From: Betaproteobacteria bacterium
GTDB lineage: Bacteria; Pseudomonadota; Gammaproteobacteria; Burkholderiales; Burkholderiaceae_C
Direction: 5' to 3'
DNA: 64,000 nucleotides
Assembly (NCBI GenBank): GCA_009919175.1
Contig: RGCL01000001.1
Location: forward strand, 47,772 to 111,771
Numbering within the stretch: position 1 is the stretch's first letter; the number at the start of each line of letters is the position of its first letter. The notes beneath the pieces were generated by a model that searched no databases, was not told the origin of the DNA, and worked only from the letters and a program-made list of their open reading frames with translations. Of this stretch, positions 8,811-17,869 are shown in pieces. The position numbers were made by a program, and so were the translations under genes.

Positions 8811-9564
8811 ACTTCATAAGCCCCTCTCGTCCAGCCCCGCACCCGCGCGTGTGGTGGGTGTGAGCGTGTTGACGCTGACACTGCTGAGCATGAGCGCCGC
8901 TGGCCTGGCTCAATCCTCTGAAGGCCGGGCGATGCTCTTTCAATCGGCCACCGAATGGGTGTCACAGCAAAACCGCCTGGACCCCGCTTCCATTCAGTTC
9001 AACCCCCTGGATGAGCGGGTGCGCATTGCCGCATGTCGTCAGCCCATCCAGTTTGATCAACCGCTTGGCAATCCCAATACCCTCAGGGCGCGTTGCACGC
9101 AGCCCTACTGGCAACACTGGCTGAGCTTTTACACACAAGCTCCCCAGCGAGCCCAAGCAGCTGTTCAACAACGGGATCAAAACCGTGAAGTCTGGGTGGC
9201 CAACCAGTTGATCCGCCGCGGAACCCTGGTGACCCCCGACATGTTTGAGCGCCGCAACATGGACATCAGCAACGCAGAAACGGCGCTGATTCAAAGCCCT
9301 GAAGACCTCAAAAATGTGGAGTTGCTCAGGGACATGCAACCCGGCAGCCCCATCCGCAGCCACGACCTCAAACCCGCCATGCTGGTCAAGCGGGGCCAAG
9401 TGGTGCTGGTGTCCATGGGCGAAGGCCGTGGCTTTTTGGTCACCGTGCGCGCCGAATCCCAACAAGATGGGCGCCTGGGCGAGTTGATTCGCTTGAAAAA
9501 TCCCGAATCGGGCCGATTGTTATCAGCGATGGTGACTGGCCCCAACTCTGCGAGGGGGATGTGA
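8800..9564 (+). CDS. flgA: Flagellar P-ring assembly chaperone FlgA
   Basis: Signal peptide, SAF-like C-terminal region (NREVWVANQLIRRGTLVTPDMFERRNMDIS...RDMQPGSPIRSHDLKPAMLVKRGQVVLV). Confidence 0.92.
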   Translation: MLCPLHKPLSSSPAPARVVGVSVLTLTLLSMSAAGLAQSSEGRAMLFQSATEWVSQQNRLDPASIQFNPLDERVRIAACRQPIQFDQPLGNPNTLRARCTQPYWQHWLSFYTQAPQRAQAAVQQRDQNREVWVANQLIRRGTLVTPDMFERRNMDISNAETALIQSPEDLKNVELLRDMQPGSPIRSHDLKPAMLVKRGQVVLVSMGEGRGFLVTVRAESQQDGRLGELIRLKNPESGRLLSAMVTGPNSARGM

Positions 9565-9650
9565 GCATGCTCCAAGCCCATCTTTTGAATACTTTGATGC
9601 ACAATCTACCTACTGTGCCGATGTTTTCTGAATTTTTTTCAGCCAGCCGC

Positions 9651-9677
9651 TCAAGTTCACTTCAGTGGCTCCGATAC
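9651..9677 (+). promoter_or_regulatory. Sigma-28 (FliA) promoter for flgM
   Basis: TCAAGTTC-N11-TCCGATAC versus TAAAGTTT-N11-GCCGATAA; about 42 bp upstream of flgM. Confidence 0.7.
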
Positions 9678-9718
9678 ACCCAAGGTGAAAAAAGCTTTAG
9701 CTCTGCAGTGAGGTCATC

Positions 9719-10033
9719 ATGACGGACAAAATCGCAAACCAAGCCCGCATCCTGCAATCCAGCGATGTGATGCGCAGCAACCTGGACAAACTCAACGGCC
9801 AAAAAACGGCCAATGTGACTCAGGATGGCAAACCAGCGCCTGCAGACAAACCCAGTTCTGGAGCCGACTCCGTGTCTTTGAGTAATTTGGAACAAAAGGT
9901 CAAGGAGCAGGCCTCGTTTGATCGCGCCAAGGTGGAATCCATCAAGGAGGCCATCCGCAGCGGCAACTACCCGCTCGACCCGCGCCGCATCGCTGAGAAC
10001 TTTGTCTCCCTTGAACGCATGATTGAGGGCTGA
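9719..10033 (+). CDS. flgM: Anti-sigma-28 factor FlgM
   Basis: C-terminal DRAKVESIKEAIRSGNYPLDPRRIAENFVSLERMI; downstream of flgA. Confidence 0.92.
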   Translation: MTDKIANQARILQSSDVMRSNLDKLNGQKTANVTQDGKPAPADKPSSGADSVSLSNLEQKVKEQASFDRAKVESIKEAIRSGNYPLDPRRIAENFVSLERMIEG

Positions 10034-10040
10034 ACCAGCC

Positions 10041-10454
10041 ATGAGCGACCTGCAAGATTTGCCTTTGGTTGATCAGGCGATGGTTCGCGTGCAAGCCCTC
10101 GAAGGCTTGCTGGAAGAAGAATTCGGCGCCTTGAAGGTCCAGGATCTGGACCAGTTCGAGCGTTTGCTGAATCAAAAGAATGACCTCCTTCACGAACTCA
10201 CCCAACTCACTGGGGTGGTCAAACCCGAGGACTCCGATGCCCTAGGGCAAGAGTGGGATGACTTTCGTGCTCGCATGGCTGGATGCCGAGATCTGCATCG
10301 CCGCAATGAAATCCTGATCCTGCGCAAGCTCGACGCCATTCGTGGCGCACTCGACAGCTTGCAACTGGGCGGCTCTGGCAGCTCAGTGGAAACCTACGAT
10401 CGACTCGGTCAGGTGCGCCGGGGTCGTCGCCAGCGCGATCACCAAGCAGCCTGA
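10041..10454 (+). CDS. flgN: Flagellar export chaperone FlgN
   Basis: Small helical protein (LEGLLEEEFGALKVQDLDQFERLLNQKNDLLHELTQL) directly after flgM. Confidence 0.85.
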   Translation: MSDLQDLPLVDQAMVRVQALEGLLEEEFGALKVQDLDQFERLLNQKNDLLHELTQLTGVVKPEDSDALGQEWDDFRARMAGCRDLHRRNEILILRKLDAIRGALDSLQLGGSGSSVETYDRLGQVRRGRRQRDHQAA

Positions 10455-10457
10455 AGG

Positions 10458-10742
10458 CTACGAGACGATTTTTTCGTCACCGGGCTGCATGCCCTTGAGC
10501 CAATACACCCACGACAAAATGACCGCCACGGCGGTATAGAGGTGTTCAGGGATCTCTTGCCCCAATTCGAGACGGCTCAACCATTCGGCCAATTGGGGAT
10601 CCTGAGCCACATGCACCCCATGTTCGCGCGCGGCTTGCAACAAGCTCAGCGCCGCCTCGTCCTCGGCCTTGGCGCTCACGATGGGGGATGTGTTTTGGCC
10701 ATACTCTAGGGCCACGGCTTTGAGGCTGCGTCGCATGATCAT
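10458..10742 (-). CDS. FlhB C-terminal-domain-like protein (no transmembrane part)
   Basis: AVALEYGQNTSPIVSAKAEDEAALSLLQAAREHGVHVAQDPQLAEWLSRLELGQEIPEHLYTAVAVILSWVYWL aligns by eye to the FlhB cytoplasmic C-terminal fragment. Confidence 0.85.
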   Translation of the reverse strand: MIMRRSLKAVALEYGQNTSPIVSAKAEDEAALSLLQAAREHGVHVAQDPQLAEWLSRLELGQEIPEHLYTAVAVILSWVYWLKGMQPGDEKIVS

Positions 10743-10747
10743 GTCTT

Positions 10748-11902
10748 TCAGGCCAGGGTGTCCAGGCGCAGGCGAACCGTTTGTTCCCAGTTGTCCTTTT
10801 GGGTCATGGGTTGAACCTCGCTTCGGGGTCGAGGCGAGTGATGAATCTGAAACGACTCGAGCTCAAGGCCAGAATCCTTCAACTCGGCGCCAAGCAAACT
10901 CGCTTTGCTGCGTGCCCAACTGACGGTTTGCGCCTGCAAAGCCCACATGACCAGACCCACACGGTGGCTGCTGCGGATCGTGGTGGCCAGCCAAATTTCG
11001 CCCAGACTGGCATGCAGGGTGTGCACGTCCACGGTGAAGGGCGGGTCATCGCCCTTGTGTTTGGGGGCATCGCGCTGAATGTGCAAATGCAATGGGCTGG
11101 CATCGGCAAACGGCAGCCACAGGTGCGCCGACAAAGCCCCTTTGGCCTGGGCCAAGGCAGCCTGAGCCTGGGCGCTGTCCATGGCTTCAAGACCCTGGCG
11201 AACCGTTTTCGCCTGCAGCCGGTCGACCTCGGAAGACTCTGATTGGGTCAGTGAATCCAAGAGTTTTTTGAGCATGCTGCGTGCATCGGGCAAGGGCGGC
11301 TGACCTTGTGCCAGTCGGCGCTCGTTGGGGATGAGGCCTTGCTGCACCAGCGCCTTGAGCAGGCTGGGATTGATTTGCGCCAGGGACATTGACTTGGCCA
11401 TCCACGCCTGCATCAAAGTCATTTGGAGCGGTGCTGCCTCACTGGTGGGTCTTGCCGAGAGCAAAGACAGCAAGGACGTCCCATCCATGGGTCGGGCCGC
11501 CATGGCCTGCATGCGTGCTTCGAGCAATTGTGCCGGGCTAGGTTGTGCAGCTGCGGCCGCTGAGGCCAGGCCAGCGCCGGCTGCCCCTGCGCCGGAAGAA
11601 GCTGCACTGGTGCCATCCGCTCGCGGCTGGATCAACAAAGCCCAAGAGCTCGCACCACGCACCACCCGCATGAAGGGCGTGTCGCCTGGCTTGAGGATCC
11701 AGCCATTGGGCATCTCAAAAGAAAAGTTTTTAAGCCACAGGCGAACAGAGCCGCCCTTGGCCTCGATCAGGGCTTGCACCACCTGCCCGTCGGTCAAACC
11801 CAGCTGCTGGGCCACCGAGGCCTCGATCCACAAGGGCTTGGCTTCGAGATTGGGCGTGGGTGTGGCCCGAATCACGCTGGATAAAGCGTCCAGGCCAAGC
11901 AT
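10748..11902 (-). CDS. FliK-like hook-length control protein (second copy)
   Basis: C-terminal LHASLGEIWLATTIRSSHRVGLVMWALQAQTVSWARSKASLLGAELKDSGLELESFQIH, FliK-type; adjacent to FlhB-like protein. Confidence 0.7.
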   Translation of the reverse strand: MLGLDALSSVIRATPTPNLEAKPLWIEASVAQQLGLTDGQVVQALIEAKGGSVRLWLKNFSFEMPNGWILKPGDTPFMRVVRGASSWALLIQPRADGTSAASSGAGAAGAGLASAAAAAQPSPAQLLEARMQAMAARPMDGTSLLSLLSARPTSEAAPLQMTLMQAWMAKSMSLAQINPSLLKALVQQGLIPNERRLAQGQPPLPDARSMLKKLLDSLTQSESSEVDRLQAKTVRQGLEAMDSAQAQAALAQAKGALSAHLWLPFADASPLHLHIQRDAPKHKGDDPPFTVDVHTLHASLGEIWLATTIRSSHRVGLVMWALQAQTVSWARSKASLLGAELKDSGLELESFQIHHSPRPRSEVQPMTQKDNWEQTVRLRLDTLA

Positions 11903-11922
11903 GAGGGTCTTCTAAATTGCGT

Positions 11923-12291
11923 TCAAGGAAAGCGCACCCATTTACGGGGCGAGTCCTCGGAGGCGTCCTCGCCAGGGGCAGGCGCAGAGAACAATTTGTA
12001 CTGTTGCTCCAGCATGGCCACATGGTTGGGCACTTTGAGCATGGCGCCAGCCAGCAGCACATTGGGCTTGCCCTTCAAGAAAGCCTGGGGGTTGGTGGAT
12101 TTCAAGGCGTCGCTGAGCAATTGCTCGCGCAGCGGGCTGTTGGGATAGAGCTTCTTGACCACGCCATTGAGGGTGTCACCCGACTTCACCGCATACATCT
12201 GGGTGGGTGCGGGCTCGTCTTGCGCCAACGCAGGCGCACTGGCCATGCACACCACGAGCGCCAAAGCCGTTGAAGAAAATTGAGACAACAT
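11923..12291 (-). CDS. LysM-domain exported protein
   Basis: Signal peptide (MLSQFSSTALALVVCMASAPALA) then YAVKSGDTLNGVVKKLYPNSPLREQLLSDALKSTNPQAF; start set at ATG 12291. Confidence 0.7.
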   Translation of the reverse strand: MLSQFSSTALALVVCMASAPALAQDEPAPTQMYAVKSGDTLNGVVKKLYPNSPLREQLLSDALKSTNPQAFLKGKPNVLLAGAMLKVPNHVAMLEQQYKLFSAPAPGEDASEDSPRKWVRFP

Positions 12292-12308
12292 GAACTGACT
12301 CCTTGGGT

Positions 12309-13385
12309 TCAAGGCAGGCTGGGCATTGCAACCCAACGGCCATTCGGGGTAGGTGGTGGTCCGGCAAATGGCACTACCTGCGCATCATTTTCATTCAAAG
12401 ACTTGACTTGCACCAAAGCAACTTGCTGCAGGTTTTTGGGATCCCATTCATCGCCCATGCGATGGTTGCTGGGCAGCAGCAACAAGCGATCCCCCACCCT
12501 CAAGCCGTTGAGTGAACCCGCCTGGATGCGCCAGAGGCGATCGGGGGTTCGCGTGAGTTCGTAGCGGGGCGACTGACAGCGCAAGCTGTTGTCCAGGGCT
12601 TCACCGACTTGCTGCACCGACTTGACCAACTGGGCAAGCACATCCTGCTCCAGCGCGGGCGGCGAGACCTGAGGATCGCGCTCGGGCAGGCTCACCCTTT
12701 GCTGGTGGGTCCACCAGGTCTTGCCCGTGGTTTGATCCGCCAGGCTCCAATGGAGTCGGTAGCTGCGCGAGGGCGATTCATAGGGATCACCGGCACTGAG
12801 CACCAGGTTCAACACCATTTGGAGCTCATTGCGGCTGTTGCCGGCCAAATAGCGCTCATAGGTATTTTGTACGGGCGGCGCCTTCACGAGGATCATGCCC
12901 TCCAAACCCTGCAACTGGGGCCACACGGTCTGGTCCATGGCAGCCTGCAAGCGCGACAAATCCCAGCGTGTTTGGGCGGTCATGGCCCCTTCCCATCGCA
13001 TCTGCCAGCGAACCGTGTGCTTGGGGGCATTCCCATTGAGGGGCTTGCGGTCGCACGGGGTTTCGATCAAATCCCTGGATTGCATCCAGGCCACACGCGA
13101 GGTGGGTGCGTCATGCGACAGGGTCTGACTGTCTTGCTGCGGCAGCAAACGCACCCCCCTAACCACCATGCCAGTGCGAAATTCGCTGCTCTCGCGCAAT
13201 TGACCCGAGGTGTCCAGCCATTGGGTGGCCGTGACCGCCACAGGCCTTTGAAGTGCCGCTTGCACCAGGGCATCCTTGACCTGTCGCAAATGCTCTTCGG
13301 GCGCGAGATCAGCCGCCTGGGCCACTGAACCCAGCAGGGTCAGCAGTGCCCAGCAAAGGCGGCGAAGGCTGAGCTTGGTGTGCAT
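12309..13385 (-). CDS. FlgT-like flagellar assembly protein (T-ring type)
   Basis: Signal peptide, VKDALVQAALQRPVAVTATQWLDTSGQL start and C-terminal IQAGSLNGLRVGDRLLLL; next to FlgP-like gene. Confidence 0.55.
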   Translation of the reverse strand: MHTKLSLRRLCWALLTLLGSVAQAADLAPEEHLRQVKDALVQAALQRPVAVTATQWLDTSGQLRESSEFRTGMVVRGVRLLPQQDSQTLSHDAPTSRVAWMQSRDLIETPCDRKPLNGNAPKHTVRWQMRWEGAMTAQTRWDLSRLQAAMDQTVWPQLQGLEGMILVKAPPVQNTYERYLAGNSRNELQMVLNLVLSAGDPYESPSRSYRLHWSLADQTTGKTWWTHQQRVSLPERDPQVSPPALEQDVLAQLVKSVQQVGEALDNSLRCQSPRYELTRTPDRLWRIQAGSLNGLRVGDRLLLLPSNHRMGDEWDPKNLQQVALVQVKSLNENDAQVVPFAGPPPTPNGRWVAMPSLP

Positions 13386-13398
13386 GGCTCAGTTCCCG

Positions 13399-13923
13399 TC
13401 ACTGCAGGCGACGGCCTGCATTGACCTGGCGCACATACATGGCGCGGATGTCGTTGACCACGGTGCGGTCCAGCGACAAGGTGGTTTCGTAGGTGTCGTT
13501 GCCCACGGGGTTGATGCTCACCAGCTTGGCGCCGTAAATCACGCCATTGACGTGCGCGCGGAAGGTGTCGTTCATCACGGTCATGTCGGCCACCGTGGTG
13601 TTGGCGTCGATGTACTGGCCATAGACCTGTTCGGTCAATGCACGATAAGCATCGAGCTTGGAGGCACGAATGGCCATGAGGCGCTTTTGCGCGGGGGTCT
13701 TGGGGCTTTGGACGCTGATCACGGCATAACCCGTGGCCACAAAGGCTTCGCGCTGCTCCACCAGGGGCTTGAGCAAGGTGTCTTCGGCAGCCACCGCATT
13801 GACCGGCTTGACCGATTCAGTCACCGGCGCAGCGGGCTGTGAATGCGAGGTCATGGGCATGTTTTGACAGCCAGCCAGGGTCATGGCGGCGGCCACCAGG
13901 GAGAAGGAGAGGAGTTTGTTCAT
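13399..13923 (-). CDS. LPP20/FlgP-like lipoprotein
   Basis: Lipobox LAGC; GYAVISVQSPKTPAQKRLMAIRASKLDAYRALTEQVYGQYIDANTTVADM typical of LPP20/FlgP family. Confidence 0.65.
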   Translation of the reverse strand: MNKLLSFSLVAAAMTLAGCQNMPMTSHSQPAAPVTESVKPVNAVAAEDTLLKPLVEQREAFVATGYAVISVQSPKTPAQKRLMAIRASKLDAYRALTEQVYGQYIDANTTVADMTVMNDTFRAHVNGVIYGAKLVSINPVGNDTYETTLSLDRTVVNDIRAMYVRQVNAGRRLQ

Positions 13924-13998
13924 GTCGGCTTCCTTGTTGGTGAATCACCCAGTGAATCGGTGCAGCACGGCTGCGTTGCTGTGAATCTCATGGTCTTG

Positions 13999-14025
13999 GT
14001 TTCGGCACCAAGCGAGTACTCTTGA
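13999..14025 (-). promoter_or_regulatory. Tentative sigma-28 promoter for flgP-flgT-lysM genes
   Basis: Minus strand TCAAGAGT-N11-GCCGAAAC, 12 of 16 core positions as in TCAAGTTT/GCCGATAA. Confidence 0.35.
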
Positions 14026-14056
14026 ATCTTGTACCTGAGAGAGAACTTTTGTCGTC

Positions 14057-15208
14057 TTGCCTAACATCTTGATTCATAGAGAATTTCTACCTGTGAATGC
14101 AAAACAAGAATTGAACTGGCGATATTTGGGCAATAGCCCACAAGTGGTGGCCCTGCGAGAGTTGGTGGCCACCATGGCCCATTCCTCCGCCGCCGTCATG
14201 ATCACGGGCGAAAGCGGTACCGGTAAAGAGTTGCTGGCGCGTGCCTTGCACGACCTCTCCCCCCGTCAGGGTTTGAACTTTGTGCCCATCAATTGCGGCG
14301 CCATACCGAAAGAATTATTAGAAAGCGAACTCTTTGGTCACCGCAAAGGCTCCTTCACGGGTGCAGTGGTCGATCGGGTGGGTCGCTTCGAAATGGCGCA
14401 TGGCGGCACACTCTTTTTGGACGAGATTGGCGACATGCCGCTGGACATGCAGGTCAAGCTGCTGCGGGTCCTGCAAGAGAAAACCATTGATCCCGTAGGG
14501 GGTAGCAAGCCCATTCCGGTCGATGTTCGTGTCATTGCCGCAACACATCGGGACCTGGAATCAGAAATATCTGCCGGCCGCTTTCGCGAAGATTTGTATT
14601 ACCGGCTCAACGTTTTACCCATCCACACCCCGGCCTTGCGCGAGCGCCCCCAGGACATCGAGCACATGCTGGAGCACTTTGCCCAAGCCTATGCCCTGCC
14701 CGGCCAGCCCCCGATTCGCTTCAACACGCATTTTTTGAGTTTGCTGCAAACCTACCCGTGGCCCGGCAACGTGCGCGAACTGTGCAATCTGGTGGACCGC
14801 TACAGCACCCTGTATGCCGGCCAGGAGCTCGACATCCGCAGCATCCCCACCAGCATGCTGCCCAAGGGCCTGCAAATGGTTCAGATCGAATTACTGCAAG
14901 AACAAGGACCGCCACCCGAGCCGCAGCGACTCACGCCGCCGCCCGAGGTATTGGCCGAGATGAACGATCAGCCCGAGCCGCTCGATACCGACATGGAGCA
15001 ACTCATCATGCTGGCGCAAGGCGCACCGTCGGCTTTGCCCGCGCAAGGCTTGTCGCTCAAAGACAAATTGGCCCAAATCGAACGCAGCTTCATCGAGCAG
15101 GCCTTGCAGCAATCCGAAGGCAATGTCTCCAAAACCGCCAAGCTGCTCAATGTGCAACGCACCACGCTGATCGAGAAGATCAACAAATACGAGTTGCGGT
15201 CTGCCTAA
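14057..15208 (+). CDS. Sigma-54-dependent transcriptional activator (FleQ/FlrA-like AAA+ plus Fis HTH, no receiver domain)
   Basis: [43 protein letters not shown]-terminal [26 protein letters not shown] start at 14057 or nearby. Confidence 0.9.
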   Translation: MPNILIHREFLPVNAKQELNWRYLGNSPQVVALRELVATMAHSSAAVMITGESGTGKELLARALHDLSPRQGLNFVPINCGAIPKELLESELFGHRKGSFTGAVVDRVGRFEMAHGGTLFLDEIGDMPLDMQVKLLRVLQEKTIDPVGGSKPIPVDVRVIAATHRDLESEISAGRFREDLYYRLNVLPIHTPALRERPQDIEHMLEHFAQAYALPGQPPIRFNTHFLSLLQTYPWPGNVRELCNLVDRYSTLYAGQELDIRSIPTSMLPKGLQMVQIELLQEQGPPPEPQRLTPPPEVLAEMNDQPEPLDTDMEQLIMLAQGAPSALPAQGLSLKDKLAQIERSFIEQALQQSEGNVSKTAKLLNVQRTTLIEKINKYELRSA

Positions 15209-15244
15209 AGCCGCTCTAGCGGCGTCACCTCCCAACCTGACCAA

Positions 15245-15264
15245 GAAAAAGGGGTGAGCACCCC
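15245..15264 (-). terminator. Intrinsic terminator after motB
   Basis: Minus strand AGGGGTGCTCACCCCTTTTTC. Confidence 0.5.
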
Positions 15265-15274
15265 TCCAACCCGA

Positions 15275-16417
15275 TCAGTTGTCGATGTTGAGCACGGTGA
15301 TGCTCATGCGGCGGTTGCGCGGATCTTTGGGATCCTTGGGGTTGAAGGGATCCGTGTCGGCCACGCCCTCAATGCGCTCAAAGCGTTTTTCACTCACCCC
15401 TGCTTTTTCCAGCAGGCTGCGCGTGGCTTCAGCTCGCTCACCCGACAAGGCCCAGTTGTTCTTGCCACTTCCCTTGGCAAAGGGCACAGAGTCCGTGTGT
15501 CCACGAATGGCCACCTTGTTGGGGATCTTGTTCAAGGCTGCAGCCACTTCCTGCACCAGTTTGTCGGCTTTGTCGGCCATGTTGGTCCCGCCTGAGGGGA
15601 ACATGGCGAAGTCCGCCTTGTCGATGATCTCGATGCGCAAGCCCTGACGATCGCGGCTGATGGCCACCTGGTTGCGCAAGTCCTTGAGGTTGGGGTCCTG
15701 CAAGAGCTTTTGCTTGATCTCTTGCTCCAATTGCTTGAAGTTGGCCTCGTCCTGCGCCTTGGCAATTGCCTTTTTCTGGGCCTCGGTGAGCTTGTCGGGG
15801 TTGGTGCCGCCATTGCCCGCACCACTACCCTTGCCCGGCTCGCCTGCTTCGCCCGCTGCATTGCCCTTGCCCTGGTTGTTGTCGTCGCCCGTGGTGGAGC
15901 CCTGCCCCATTTCATCCTTCATGCCCTGGTTGGGCGCCGGATTGTTGGGGGTGTCGTTTTCGTTGTCGGGACCTGGCGGTGTATTGGGATTGGGGCCGCC
16001 CTCGGAGCGCGGCGTGAGGCGCTCGAGCAGACCGGTTTGTTTCATCTGATAGGGAAAGCCATCGGTGTCGATGATGGACTTGCCGCCCAGGACCCCGTTG
16101 GAGCCAGCCAGTTGCCCCATGGGCAAGAGGCTATGAGAGCTGGGGCGGAAATAGTCGGCAATGCTTTTGCGCTGGTCGGCATTGGAGGCGCCCAGCAGCC
16201 ACATCAACAAGAAAAACGCCATCATGGCGGTCATCATGTCGGCCAGCGCAATTTTCCAGGCACCACCGTGAGCGCCACCGTGCCCTTCATCAATGACTTT
16301 CTTGATGACGATGACAGGCGCATTGGAGGCCTCTGCGGGCGCTTCAGCCGCTGCAGGTGCGCCCTCGGCGGGGGCTCCCTCGGCAGCGACCTGCTCTGCG
16401 GGCTTCTCGTCAGCCAT
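15275..16417 (-). CDS. motB: Flagellar motor protein MotB
   Basis: WKIALADMMTAMMAFFLLMWLLG TM with Asp; OmpA-like C-term NKVAIRGHTDSVPFAKGSGKNNWALSGERAEATRSLL. Confidence 0.95.
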   Translation of the reverse strand: MADEKPAEQVAAEGAPAEGAPAAAEAPAEASNAPVIVIKKVIDEGHGGAHGGAWKIALADMMTAMMAFFLLMWLLGASNADQRKSIADYFRPSSHSLLPMGQLAGSNGVLGGKSIIDTDGFPYQMKQTGLLERLTPRSEGGPNPNTPPGPDNENDTPNNPAPNQGMKDEMGQGSTTGDDNNQGKGNAAGEAGEPGKGSGAGNGGTNPDKLTEAQKKAIAKAQDEANFKQLEQEIKQKLLQDPNLKDLRNQVAISRDRQGLRIEIIDKADFAMFPSGGTNMADKADKLVQEVAAALNKIPNKVAIRGHTDSVPFAKGSGKNNWALSGERAEATRSLLEKAGVSEKRFERIEGVADTDPFNPKDPKDPRNRRMSITVLNIDN

Positions 16418-17277
16418 TACTTGCCTCGCATGCCGTCAAAGACTTCAGCAAAGGTGGGCTGATTGTCGTGAGAGATGCAAACGCGGGCAGCCTCGATCAC
16501 CAGGGGCATGGGATGACCATGCAAGTTGGCAACGATGAGCTGCTGCACCATTTTGTACATCTCGCCCTCTTCTTCAATGATTTGCTTGAGGCGGATGGCA
16601 AAGGGGCCAACCAGACCATAGGCCAACAACACGCCCATGAACGTTCCCACCAGCGCCGAGCCAATCAGGGCACCCAGCACAGGCGGGGGCTGGTCAATGG
16701 CACCCATGGTTTTCACCACACCCAGCACGCAAGCCACAATACCCAGCGCAGGCATGGCGCCTTCCATGGCGGTCCACACTTCGGCACTCTTGAGCTCGTT
16801 GGCGTGGTGCAGTTTGATGGACGCCGTCATGACGTCTTCCACCGCATAAGGGCTGAGGTTGCTGGACGACACGACCATCAACCGAACCGTGTCGGTGATG
16901 AGGTGCAGCAGGGCGTGATCGTGAAGAATGGGTGGGTACTCGGCAAAGATGGCCGACGACTCCGGGTTTTCAACGTGAGGTTCCAAAGCCACCGCGCCCT
17001 CCGCCTTGAGGGTCTTGAGGATTTTGGAGATCAGGAACATCACCGCGAGGAAGTCGTCCTTTTTGTAGCGCGGGCCTTTGAACACGCGACCCAAGCCTGC
17101 CATGGCGGGCTTGATGACGTTCATGCCGTTGCCGATCAACATGGCTGCAAACGCAGCGCCGCCGATCTGGGCAAATTCCCAAGGGGCTGCGTGAATAACA
17201 GGTGTCAAATCGCCGCCGTGGGCGACGAACACCCCGAACACGAAGACAAACAACAGAAGAATACCGACTGGTGGCAT
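16417..17277 (-). CDS. motA: Flagellar motor protein MotA
   Basis: TASIKLHHANELKSAEVWTAMEGAMPALGIVACVLGVVKTMGAIDQPPPVLGALIGSALVGTFMGVLLAYGLVGP. Confidence 0.95.
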   Translation of the reverse strand: MPPVGILLLFVFVFGVFVAHGGDLTPVIHAAPWEFAQIGGAAFAAMLIGNGMNVIKPAMAGLGRVFKGPRYKKDDFLAVMFLISKILKTLKAEGAVALEPHVENPESSAIFAEYPPILHDHALLHLITDTVRLMVVSSSNLSPYAVEDVMTASIKLHHANELKSAEVWTAMEGAMPALGIVACVLGVVKTMGAIDQPPPVLGALIGSALVGTFMGVLLAYGLVGPFAIRLKQIIEEEGEMYKMVQQLIVANLHGHPMPLVIEAARVCISHDNQPTFAEVFDGMRGK

Positions 17278-17369
17278 CTACGACTCCATTGACTTTCACA
17301 GGCCTATGAGGCCATCCGGGTTGGTGACCCGAAGGTTAACTGAATTCCCCTGGCCTGGCCTGCGATGAA

Positions 17370-17801
17370 TCAATTCAAGGCAGACGTGGGCTGAGGATTT
17401 GAAGGAACGAGGCTGGGAACCGTTTCCCAGGCCCCTCGGATTTCCGAAATCAAACCATGGACCTCGTCCAAAGCCGACAAGTCATTGTGGGCATTGGCAT
17501 GCAGCAGGCGGCGGGTCACATAACCATACAACTCGTTGAGGTTTTGCGCCAAGTCACCGCCCCGGTCGAAATCCAGTGCGCCTTGAAGACCCAACACAAT
17601 GCGACTGGCACGTGCCAGCGCCTTGGACTTCTCGGCAATGTTGCGATGCTGGATGTGACCACGGGCTGTGGCGATGCTTTCCAGCAATCCGTCAAACAAC
17701 ATCATGATGAGCTCGACGTTGTTGGACTTTGCCACTCCAGTGCTGGCTCTGACCTCGCCGTAGGATTCAATGGCTCTCATGTGTGCTCTCATGTCTGTCA
17801 C
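17370..17801 (-). CDS. fliS: Flagellin chaperone FliS
   Basis: VELIMMLFDGLLESIATARGHIQHRNIAEKSKALARASRIVLGLQGALDFDRGGDLAQNLNELYGYVTRRLLHAN. Confidence 0.93.
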   Translation of the reverse strand: MTDMRAHMRAIESYGEVRASTGVAKSNNVELIMMLFDGLLESIATARGHIQHRNIAEKSKALARASRIVLGLQGALDFDRGGDLAQNLNELYGYVTRRLLHANAHNDLSALDEVHGLISEIRGAWETVPSLVPSNPQPTSALN

Positions 17802-17828
17802 TCCGGGTTGTTTTCAACTTGCCAGAGT

Positions 17829-17855
17829 GATTCGGAGTCAGTTGGACGAACTTGA
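17829..17855 (-). promoter_or_regulatory. Sigma-28 promoter for fliS
   Basis: Minus strand TCAAGTTC-N11-TCCGAATC, nearly the same as the flgM promoter elements; 28 bp upstream of fliS. Confidence 0.65.
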
Positions 17856-17869
17856 ATGGTCTCCTGCCA

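Noticed and set aside
17278-17369. Separate sigma-28 promoter before motA
   Set aside because: No TCAAG/CCGA pair with N11 spacing found; motAB more likely read from the fliS promoter
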